NCBI RefSeq assembly: GCF_000300005.1
Contig: NC_018691.1
Location: forward strand, 2,542,001 to 2,606,000
Length of the DNA: 64,000 bases
Direction: 5' to 3'
Origin: Alloalcanivorax dieselolei B5
GTDB lineage: Bacteria > Pseudomonadota > Gammaproteobacteria > Pseudomonadales > Alcanivoracaceae
A program made the translations under genes and the position numbers. Shown one piece after another: positions 8,855-16,875 of the stretch (the stretch's first letter is position 1; each line of letters begins with the position of its first letter). The notes beneath the pieces are model-generated. The model saw only the letters and a list, made by a program, of their open reading frames with translations, did not search any database and had not been told where the DNA came from.

Positions 8855-9817
8855 TCAGCCCTCCAGCCTGCCAAACAGGGTCTCCAGGCGCAGCACCACG
8901 CCATTGACGCCGTGATAATCCTGCTCCCGCGGCCACAGCACGAAAGGCTCCACCTCGATGAACAACCAGGGCCGCCACACATTGCGCCGGTAGCGCGCGT
9001 AGACCCGGTAATTATCCACCACTCCCGGTTTGCTGTACCCGCCCACGGCCAGCCCCAGGTCCAGAGCCGAGCGATGATCAAGGCGTTTGAACAGATTGAC
9101 GCCCTGAAACAACCCCATCCCCAGCCCTTCCTCATTGAGCTCCTCGGTGTAACTCACTTCACTGGAGAAACGCAGGCTGGTGGTCGGCGTCAGCGGACGA
9201 TCCACTTCAAACAAGGAACGGCTGCCCCAGCCTTTCGGATCGCGCCAATAGAGGCGCTGGGTGTAGCGCAGCCAGGCGCTCTCATTGAACAACGGGTACA
9301 GACGCCGGTAACGCAGACGGGTGTAGGTGGTCAGGTCGGAACGCACGCCCGCGTCCAGATCCAGATCCATGGCGTCGGAGCGGTCGATAACCCAGCGCAG
9401 TGCGCCACGAAAGCCATCGTCGCGTTCGCCCGTGGGGCGTCGGGCCAGCGGGGCATCCCTGTCCTGCTCCTCGTCCCGGTTGCGAAACAATAGCGATAAA
9501 CGGCGTTCGGCGCTGGGCAGCCAGACTCGTGCGTCCACGTCCACATCGCCGGCATCATCGTTATCGTCGCGCCACACCTGCTCCGCGGTAACCCGCACCC
9601 GGCTGGAGGCCGGTTCGTTGCTGCCGCGCACCGGGTCCTCGAAAAAGCCGTCCACCCAGCGGCTTGGCCAGCACAGCGTGCGTGACAGCCAGCCGTGGGT
9701 ACGGTCCACCAGAGTATCGTTGGCCCCTGAGTAACAGCTATCCGGCGACTCCGCGCGAACCGCTCCACTCAGCACCAGCACGCCCAGCCATAAAACACGC
9801 CTCATGGGGCTCAGCAT
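8855..9817 (-). CDS. Predicted outer-membrane beta-barrel protein, unknown function
   Basis: A 320-residue protein with a signal peptide (LWLGVLVLSGAVRAES, cut near residue 23). Alternating aromatic/charged strands follow to the end, for example LTTYTRLRYRRLYPLF, SLRFSSEVSYTEEL and DNYRVYARYRRN. The pattern suggests an outer-membrane beta barrel. No enzymatic motif is recognised. The start could be at 9817 or at a second ATG, 9805; neither has a clear ribosome binding site. It is on the same strand as the CoA transferase gene upstream, 24 bases away, so the two may be co-transcribed. Confidence 0.6.
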   Translation of the reverse strand: MLSPMRRVLWLGVLVLSGAVRAESPDSCYSGANDTLVDRTHGWLSRTLCWPSRWVDGFFEDPVRGSNEPASSRVRVTAEQVWRDDNDDAGDVDVDARVWLPSAERRLSLLFRNRDEEQDRDAPLARRPTGERDDGFRGALRWVIDRSDAMDLDLDAGVRSDLTTYTRLRYRRLYPLFNESAWLRYTQRLYWRDPKGWGSRSLFEVDRPLTPTTSLRFSSEVSYTEELNEEGLGMGLFQGVNLFKRLDHRSALDLGLAVGGYSKPGVVDNYRVYARYRRNVWRPWLFIEVEPFVLWPREQDYHGVNGVVLRLETLFGRLEG

Positions 9818-9841
9818 AGCGCCGCTTGGCGGCGGCGGGAA

Positions 9842-11023
9842 TCAGCCCAGTGCGCCGGCGCCACGCAAGCGGGCGATCTCCTCATCGGTGAAGCCTTGCT
9901 CGCGCAACACTTCCTCGTTGTGCTGCCCCAGACCAACGCCGGCGAAACGATACCCCACTGGGGTGGCGGAGAAACGAAATGGCGAGGCCACCTGAGGCTG
10001 TTCCCCGCCGCGCCCGTCGGGCACCGACACCACCATGTTCCGGGCCTTCAGTTGAGGATGCTCACGGGCCTCGGAAAAGCTCAGCACCGGCTCCACGCAA
10101 CAATCCACGTCGGCGAACACCCGCAGCCAGTGTTCCAGAGGATGCGCGCCGATCGCCTCGGCGATGGCGCCTTTTACCTCATCCACCACTTCCGGTGAAA
10201 AGCTCAGCCCCTTGGCGGTGAGGTCCGGCCGCTGAATCGCCTCGCAGAACCGGCTGAAGAATTGCGGCTCCAGGCCGGCCACGGACAGATAGCGTCCATC
10301 ACTGGTGCGATAGCAATCATAGAAGCTGCCGCCGTTGAGCTTGGTGCCCTCCAGTTCGGGATCCTCGCCGGCGACCAGGGCCCCTGGCGCGGTCAGCGCA
10401 TGCAGGCTGAAGGCGGCATCGGTCATGGAGATGTCCAGGTACTGCCCCTCGCCGGTTTGCTGACGGTGAATCACCGCCGCGAGTATCGCCATCACCGCAT
10501 GACAGGAACCCCCCGCCACATCCGCCACCTGGCACGCCATTGGCGCCGGCCCGCTGTCACGCCGGCCGTTGTAACCGGTCATGCCGGCGATGGACAGATA
10601 GTTGAGATCGTGGCCGGCGCGATCCCGATACGGCCCGGTCTGACCGTAGCCGGTGATCGAGCAATAAATCAGCCCCGGATTGATCGCCTTGAGCGCCTCG
10701 TAACCCAACCCCAGCTTGTCCATCACGCCGGGACGAAACTGCTCCACCACGATGTCATAGTCACCCACCAGCCGGTGCACGATCTCGATGCCTTCGGGCT
10801 GTTTCAGGTCCAGCGCCATGGCACGCTTGGAACGATTGAGATAGGCATGAGCGGCGGACACGCCGTTCACCGACGGCGGCAGCAGCCGCACGAAATCCGG
10901 ACGCGTGGGGGACTCGATGCGCAACACATCGGCGCCCATGTCCGCCAGCATCAGGGTGCCGAACGGGCCCGGCAACAGCGTGGAGAAATCCAGAACTTTC
11001 AGTGAATTGAGGGGGCCGGTCAT
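9842..11023 (-). CDS. CaiB/BaiF CoA-transferase family protein, AMACR-like
   Basis: A 393-residue family III CoA transferase-fold protein. The N-terminus (LDFSTLLPGPFGTLMLADMG) and the CoA-binding RSKRAMALDLK are typical. ITGYGQTGPYRDRAGHDLNY resembles the active-site region of alpha-methylacyl-CoA racemase, where a His and an Asp do the racemisation. A role in (2R)/(2S)-methylacyl-CoA epimerisation during branched fatty-acid breakdown is likely, but a CoA transferase role is not excluded. The ATG at 11023 has AAGGAG upstream; a longer frame extending to 11242 is spurious and would overlap the divergent acyltransferase. Confidence 0.82.
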   Translation of the reverse strand: MTGPLNSLKVLDFSTLLPGPFGTLMLADMGADVLRIESPTRPDFVRLLPPSVNGVSAAHAYLNRSKRAMALDLKQPEGIEIVHRLVGDYDIVVEQFRPGVMDKLGLGYEALKAINPGLIYCSITGYGQTGPYRDRAGHDLNYLSIAGMTGYNGRRDSGPAPMACQVADVAGGSCHAVMAILAAVIHRQQTGEGQYLDISMTDAAFSLHALTAPGALVAGEDPELEGTKLNGGSFYDCYRTSDGRYLSVAGLEPQFFSRFCEAIQRPDLTAKGLSFSPEVVDEVKGAIAEAIGAHPLEHWLRVFADVDCCVEPVLSFSEAREHPQLKARNMVVSVPDGRGGEQPQVASPFRFSATPVGYRFAGVGLGQHNEEVLREQGFTDEEIARLRGAGALG

Positions 11024-11171
11024 ACGTTTACTCCTTGTTATGCGGGCATGAGCGTAAGGCCTTGATGGCACTGCGCCAATGGCCAAGTCGATCGTCAAAG
11101 TGACCGAAATGGACATGGGACTTTGACCGGCAAGTCCGTTAGCATCGCGGTTTTCCCATCCAAACGTATCC

Positions 11172-12062
11172 ATGACCGTATACAACAAAATTCGCGGCAT
11201 TCTGGCGCTGACAGGCATCCTTCTGAGCACCACGGTGATCATCGGTCCGTTTTATGTGCTGACATTGATCAAGCTGATCCTCCCCTGGCACGGTGCCCGG
11301 GTCCGGCTTTCCCAGGCCCTGGTGGTGGTGGCGGAAACCTGGATGTCGATCAACAACGTCATCATCGGCATCAGCAGCGGCTTGCGCTGGGAGGTGGAGG
11401 GCCTTGAAGGCTTGCGCCGCGACGATTGGTATCTGGTTACCGCCAATCACCAGTCCTGGGCCGACATTCTGGTGCTGCAGAAAGTCACCAACCGGCGCGT
11501 GCCGTCGCTGAAGTTCTTTCTCAAGCAGGAACTGATCTGGGTACCGCTGCTGGGGCTGGCCTGGTGGGGACTCGATTTTCCGTTCATGAAGCGCTACAGC
11601 AAGGAACAGCTCGCCCGCCATCCGGAGCTGCGCGGCAAGGACATGGAAACCACCCGTCGTGCCTGCGAAAAATACGCTCATTACCCGGTGTCGGTGATGA
11701 ACTTCTTTGAAGGCACCCGCTTCACCCAGGACAAACACGACCAGCAACAATCCCCCTATCGCCATCTGCTCAAACCCAAAGCCGGCGGCGCGGCCTTCAC
11801 CCTCAGCGCCATGGGCGGCCAGTTGCACACTCTGCTCGATATCACCATCGTCTATCCGCCCGGGACCGACCGCTCTCTGCTGGCGTTTCTCGGCGGCGCC
11901 ATGGACAAGGTCCAGGTCCTCGTCCGTAAGCGCCCCATTCCGGACTGGGCCAACCAGGGCGATTATGAGAACGATGAAGAGTACCGCCAGCGCTTCCAGA
12001 GTTGGATCAGCGACATTTGGGCGGAAAAAGACGCGCTGATACAATCCCACCTTTCCGCCTGA
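11172..12062 (+). CDS. 1-acyl-glycerol-3-phosphate acyltransferase-like protein (YihG type)
   Basis: A 296-residue membrane-associated acyltransferase of the PlsC superfamily. The catalytic HX4D motif is at His93-Asp98 (NHQSWAD) and the glycerophosphate-binding FEGTR is at 179-183. One or two hydrophobic segments lie in the first 40 residues. Length and the KFFLKQELIWVPLLGLAWWG segment resemble E. coli YihG, reported to add unsaturated acyl chains at sn-2 of lysophosphatidate. It is divergent from the AMACR-like gene. The ribosome binding site is weak. Confidence 0.85.
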   Translation: MTVYNKIRGILALTGILLSTTVIIGPFYVLTLIKLILPWHGARVRLSQALVVVAETWMSINNVIIGISSGLRWEVEGLEGLRRDDWYLVTANHQSWADILVLQKVTNRRVPSLKFFLKQELIWVPLLGLAWWGLDFPFMKRYSKEQLARHPELRGKDMETTRRACEKYAHYPVSVMNFFEGTRFTQDKHDQQQSPYRHLLKPKAGGAAFTLSAMGGQLHTLLDITIVYPPGTDRSLLAFLGGAMDKVQVLVRKRPIPDWANQGDYENDEEYRQRFQSWISDIWAEKDALIQSHLSA

Positions 12063-12183
12063 CCCGGTCTTTGCCTATAGTATGGCGTCAAAAGGCGGCC
12101 ACAGGATTCCCCTTGGTCGCGATAATTACGAACGGTGCCCGTTGAGCGGGCGCCGTTGATGCTGGTGACTTCTTTCCCACGGG

Positions 12184-14751
12184 ATGCCCATGTTCGGCAA
12201 ACTATTCAAACCCCGGTGGCAACACCGTGACGCCGCTGTTCGCAAGGCGGCCGTAGACACGCTCGACCCTCGGCAACAGGCCGACCTGCTCGCCAGTCTG
12301 GCGCGCGAGGATGCCAGCGAAGAGGTGCGGGCCAGCGCCACGCAAAAGCTGCTGGACCTGACCGTGCTCGATACCCTCACCCGCGACAGCCACAGCGCTC
12401 CGGTGCGCGAGGCGGCATCCGAACGGATGATGGCCTTGCTCGCCGGCGCGGTGGCGGACGGTCCGGATCGCGACACCCGCTTGCACCTGTTGCGCCATAC
12501 CGGCAACGCCAGGGTTCTCTATCATGTGGCCCAGAACGGGGTGGACGGCGAGAGCCGGCAGACCGCGCTGACCTCATTGAGCGACGCCGACACCCTCTGC
12601 GAGGTGGCCCTGCACGGTCACGATGAGGCCTTGCGCCTGGCCGCCGCCCAGCGACTGGACAGCGCGGAACATCTGAAGCGTCTGACCAAGGAAGGGCGCG
12701 ACAAGCGCGTGGTGCGGCATGCCCGTGAGTGGCTGCGTGACAGACAGCAAGCGGAACAGGATCGCCGCAAACGCGAACAGGACTGCACAGCGGTGGCGGA
12801 AGCCCTGCGGCAACACGCGCAGCGGGCCGCCGACGGCCTTTACCTGGCGCGCCTGCAGCAACTGGAACAGCGTTGGACGGAATTGGCGGAGCACGCCAAC
12901 GAAGAACAGACCCACATCGCCACGCAAGCGCTGGAACAAGCCCATCAGCGCCTGGCGCAACAAGCCGCCGAGGCACAGCAGCAGCAGGCCCGTGACGCCG
13001 CTCTCGGCGAGCGCCGTGCCGCTTTGGCCATGCTCCGGCAATTACTGGATGACGTTACCGAGGACACCTGGGATACACAGCTTGGCGCCCTGCGCTCCGC
13101 CATCGGCACCCAGGAACGCCGCTGGCAGGCTGCCGCCGAGGAACTGCCGGTGGAGGAAGGCGAACGCCAGCATTTCCAGCAATTGCTGGAACAGTGGCAC
13201 ACCTTGATCGCACTGGCCGAACAGAGCCAGAGCGAAGACCGCGAACTGCTGGAAACCCTGTCCCAACGGTGGCCGCGCAAGATTCCTGCCCCCAGGGCAC
13301 TGCAACAGCGCCCCGCGCCGGCACCGGATGTCACCGCGCCTCCGGCACGGGCGCCCTCTCCAGCCAAAGCCGTCAGCAGCACTCACCAGGGTCTGGTGGT
13401 GGCTCTCCGGCGAGAGCTGCAAAAAGGCAATTTGAAGCATGCCAACAGGTTATGGCTGAAAGCTGAAGCAGTACTTGAAGAAGAAGATGACGTCTGGCTG
13501 AGTAAACAGCTGCAGCGCCTGGAAGAGCGCCGCAATGAACTGCGCGATTGGCATGCCTTCGCCGCTCAGCCAAAGAAGGACCACTTGTGCGAGCAGATGG
13601 AAGCTTTGATCGGCGGCAACCTCGACGCCGAGGAACAGGCCAGCGCGATCCAGGCATTACACGATGAATGGCGTGAGCTGATGAGCTCCGACCAGGACCA
13701 GGATCAAGCCCAGTGGGACCGTTTCAAGGCCGCCTCCGATCAGGCCTATGAACCCTGCCGGGCCCATTTCCGCGAACTTGACGAACAACGGGCGGTCAAT
13801 CTGCGCCGCCGGGAACAGCTGTGTCGCCAGCTGGCGGACTTCGTCGCCGCCCAGGACTGGCAGCGGGCCAACTGGCAAGCGGTCTGGGAGATTCGCCGGC
13901 AGGCGCCGCAGGAGTGGAAATCATTACAACCGGTCCGTTTCACCGATGCCCGGGATATACAGAAACGGTTCTCCGCCCTGCTTTCCGACATCGATCAGCA
14001 CTTGGAAGGCGCCTGGCGGGAGGCCGAGCAGCAGCGTCAGGCCATGATCGCGGAAGCCGAAGCCCTGCTCGCCCAGGAAGACCTGGACAGCGCCACCCGT
14101 GAAGCGCAACAGCTGCAAAAACGCTGGCGCCAGGCCGGCTGGCTGCCACCGGGCCGGCACCGTCCGCACCAGAAGCGTTTCCGCCGCATCATGGACGACC
14201 TGTTCGGCGCCCGGCAGGCCCGCATGGAACAGCGACGCACTGAGCTTGAAGAAAAGCAGAACGAGGGCATCGCGGTGCTGGAACACGTGGCGGCGGCCCT
14301 TGAGGAACCGCTCGCCAGCCAGGACGAGAGCGCCCTGCGCGACCATGCGGCGGCACTGAATGAGCTGGACGAAGCGGCCCTGGGCCGCGCCGGCCAGCGC
14401 CAGTTTCGGCGCCTGCGGGAGCAGATACAGGAACGCCTGGCGGCCCTGCCGCGCTGGCGCCGCTGGCAACGGGCAGTGCTGGGCATCGAGGCCAGCCCCG
14501 ATGGCGAAGCCAGCGAGGACGACCAGACCCTGACGGTGGCGCTGGAAGCCCTGGCCGGCATCGACAGCCCCGAGCACGCCCGCGAGCGGCGGCTGACCTG
14601 GCAGCTGGAGCAGCTGCCACGCGCCATGAAAGGCGCCAATACGTCACCTCTGGACGAAGCCCTGACGCTACTGGAAGCCCGCCCCGACGGCCCCCTCGAC
14701 ACCAGCCTGGCCCGCCGCCTGCAGGCCGCCTTGCAGGCGATGCAGCCATAA
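12184..14751 (+). CDS. Large DUF349-domain coiled-coil protein
   Basis: The 855-residue protein has no signal peptide or membrane segment. The first 180 residues or so look like HEAT-type alpha repeats (DTLDPRQQADLLASLARED and the repeated ASxRMxAL pattern). A Gln/Ala/Glu-rich coiled coil follows (about 190-290), then a Pro/Ala linker (about 375-395). Several helical blocks with spaced Trp and Arg (for example LQKRWRQAGWLPPGRHRP) match the DUF349 repeat. The family occurs widely in gammaproteobacteria with no agreed function; a scaffold or RNA-associated role is only a guess. The start could be 12184 or 12190. It is followed by a terminator inside an inverted-repeat element. Confidence 0.75.
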   Translation: MPMFGKLFKPRWQHRDAAVRKAAVDTLDPRQQADLLASLAREDASEEVRASATQKLLDLTVLDTLTRDSHSAPVREAASERMMALLAGAVADGPDRDTRLHLLRHTGNARVLYHVAQNGVDGESRQTALTSLSDADTLCEVALHGHDEALRLAAAQRLDSAEHLKRLTKEGRDKRVVRHAREWLRDRQQAEQDRRKREQDCTAVAEALRQHAQRAADGLYLARLQQLEQRWTELAEHANEEQTHIATQALEQAHQRLAQQAAEAQQQQARDAALGERRAALAMLRQLLDDVTEDTWDTQLGALRSAIGTQERRWQAAAEELPVEEGERQHFQQLLEQWHTLIALAEQSQSEDRELLETLSQRWPRKIPAPRALQQRPAPAPDVTAPPARAPSPAKAVSSTHQGLVVALRRELQKGNLKHANRLWLKAEAVLEEEDDVWLSKQLQRLEERRNELRDWHAFAAQPKKDHLCEQMEALIGGNLDAEEQASAIQALHDEWRELMSSDQDQDQAQWDRFKAASDQAYEPCRAHFRELDEQRAVNLRRREQLCRQLADFVAAQDWQRANWQAVWEIRRQAPQEWKSLQPVRFTDARDIQKRFSALLSDIDQHLEGAWREAEQQRQAMIAEAEALLAQEDLDSATREAQQLQKRWRQAGWLPPGRHRPHQKRFRRIMDDLFGARQARMEQRRTELEEKQNEGIAVLEHVAAALEEPLASQDESALRDHAAALNELDEAALGRAGQRQFRRLREQIQERLAALPRWRRWQRAVLGIEASPDGEASEDDQTLTVALEALAGIDSPEHARERRLTWQLEQLPRAMKGANTSPLDEALTLLEARPDGPLDTSLARRLQAALQAMQP

Positions 14752-14757
14752 AAAGAT

Positions 14758-14970
14758 AGTTGACAGTTGATAGTGGACAGTTGACAGCTCGCGAGACGCG
14801 ATAAAGCAATCTGAAAACAAGGAAGCCGCGCCCATAGCCTGGGTGGCGGCTTTCTTATGCTCTAAAGATGACAACCCATGAGGGCCAGCTGCGTATATGC
14901 AAACACCCTTTGCGGAAGCGCAATTTTTTTTTGCATTTCGCTGTCAACTGTCCACTATCAACTGTCAACT
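14758..14970. repeat. 213 bp element bounded by 31 bp perfect inverted repeats made of heptamers
   Basis: The arms at 14758-14788 and 14940-14970 are exact reverse complements. Each arm is a run of 7-base units, GTTGACA, GTTGATA, GTGGACA, GTTGACA. The 151 bases between them contain a strong hairpin terminator. The element lies between the convergent DUF349 and DUF924 genes. No target duplication is obvious and no transposase is encoded. It could be a miniature mobile element or a dispersed heptamer repeat. Confidence 0.75.
14823..14856 (+). terminator. Rho-independent terminator after the DUF349 gene
   Basis: Stem AAGCCGC (14823-14829) pairs with GCGGCTT (14846-14852), with an inner CCCA/TGGG pairing, and is followed by TTTCTTAT. 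It lies 72 bases after the DUF349 stop, inside the inverted-repeat element. Confidence 0.75.
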
Positions 14971-14976
14971 GCCTTT

Positions 14977-15587
<611 letters not shown>

Positions 15588-15591
<4 letters not shown>

Positions 15592-16202
15592 TGCTGGCAG
15601 TCCTTCGGCAACACGTCCTGCAAAATCGGCCAGGCGTTATCCAGCAGGGTGGGCTGGGCCTCGGCGGTGGGGTGAATGCCGTCGCTTTGAATCTGGCCGG
15701 CTTCCACCACGCCGTCGAGGAAAAACGGCACCCAGGGCAACGCGTTGTTCTCCGCCACCTGCTTGAACACCGCCTCGAAACGTTCGGTGTAGACACGACC
15801 ATAATTGGGCGGAATGCGCATTCCGAGCAACACCACCCGGGCGCCGGCCTGCTGGCCGAAGGACACCATTTTTTCCAGATTGCCGGCCAGACGACTCGGC
15901 GGCAGGCCACGAAGGCCATCGTTACCGCCCAGTTCCAGCACCAGAACGTCCGGCTGGTGTCGTTCCAACAAGGCCGGCAGGCGGCTGACACCACCATCAC
16001 TGGTTTCACCGCTCACCGACGCATTGATCACCGGCATCGCGGAACATTGACTTGCCAGCCGTTGTCCGAGAAGGTGCACCCAACCCTCCGTTTCTTCCAG
16101 ACCGTAGCCGGCGCTGATGCTGTCACCCAGCACCACAATGCCCTGCGTGCGGCCCAGTAAAGGCGCGAGGAACAACAGTATGACCAACAGGCACCTCGAC
16201 AT
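15588..16202 (-). CDS. tesA: Arylesterase / acyl-CoA thioesterase I (SGNH hydrolase, periplasmic)
   Basis: A GDSL-type hydrolase of 204 residues with a signal peptide (about 1-20). The nucleophile is Ser28 in GDSISAGYG. Block III (LGGNDGLRG) and the Asp-His pair in DGIHPTAEAQ complete the SGNH set. E. coli TesA is a periplasmic thioesterase, protease and lysophospholipase. As in E. coli, it is divergent from the ybbA-ybbP ABC genes. The start codons overlap head to head: the tesA ATG complement is at 16200-16202, inside the ybbA reading frame. Confidence 0.92.
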
Positions 16203-16875
16203 GGCTTCATCCCCTGTACTCGTGGCTCAACGGTTAACGAAAACGGTCATCGCCCCGGAAGGCGACCTCACCTTGCTGCACGGTATCGATCTGGAAATCG
16301 CTCCCGGTGACAGTTTGGCCATCACCGGCCCTTCCGGTTCCGGTAAATCCACCCTGCTCTCTCTGCTGGCCGGCCTGGATGTGCCTTCCGGCGGAACCGT
16401 GACGCTGGCCGGGCAGCCTTTCAGCGACCAGGACGAGGATACCCGGGCCGCCCTGCGCGGTCAGTATTGCAGCTTCGTGTTTCAGTCCTTTCATCTGGTC
16501 GCCGACCTCAGTGCGGTGGAAAACGTCATGCTGCCGCTGGAAATCGCCGGCGACCGCGAGGCCCGCGATAAAGCGCGCCTCTGGTTGCAACGGGTCGGCC
16601 TGGAGCCGCGGCAGCATCATTTTCCCGCGCAGTTGTCCGGCGGTGAGCAACAGCGGGTGGCTCTGGCCCGGGCCTTCGCCATGGCGCCGCGGGTGCTGTT
16701 CGCCGATGAGCCCACCGGCAGCCTGGATCGCGCCAACGGGGAACAGATCGCCGAGTTATTGTTCAGTCTGAATCGCGATCACGGCACCGCCCTGGTGCTG
16801 GTCACCCATGATCCGGAGCTGGCCGCCCATTGCGCGCGCCACCGGCAACTGGTGGAGGGGCGTCTCGGTGACTGA
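16180..16875 (+). CDS. ybbA: ABC transporter ATP-binding protein YbbA
   Basis: An ABC ATPase of the MacB/LolD-like group, about 231 residues. Walker A (GPSGSGKST, about residues 50-58), the signature LSGGEQQRV and Walker B VLFADEPTG are all intact. It powers the YbbP permease encoded next; the pair probably works on membrane lipids or lipoproteins. The ATG at 16180 has GAGGAA seven bases upstream; the alternative ATG at 16201 lacks such a site. With the 16180 start the coding region overlaps tesA by 23 bases on opposite strands. The 3' end overlaps ybbP by 8 bases. Confidence 0.9.
   Translation: MTNRHLDMASSPVLVAQRLTKTVIAPEGDLTLLHGIDLEIAPGDSLAITGPSGSGKSTLLSLLAGLDVPSGGTVTLAGQPFSDQDEDTRAALRGQYCSFVFQSFHLVADLSAVENVMLPLEIAGDREARDKARLWLQRVGLEPRQHHFPAQLSGGEQQRVALARAFAMAPRVLFADEPTGSLDRANGEQIAELLFSLNRDHGTALVLVTHDPELAAHCARHRQLVEGRLGD

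Noticed and set aside
14758-14970. A complete insertion sequence
   Set aside because: The 151-base interior cannot encode a transposase and no target duplication was found.
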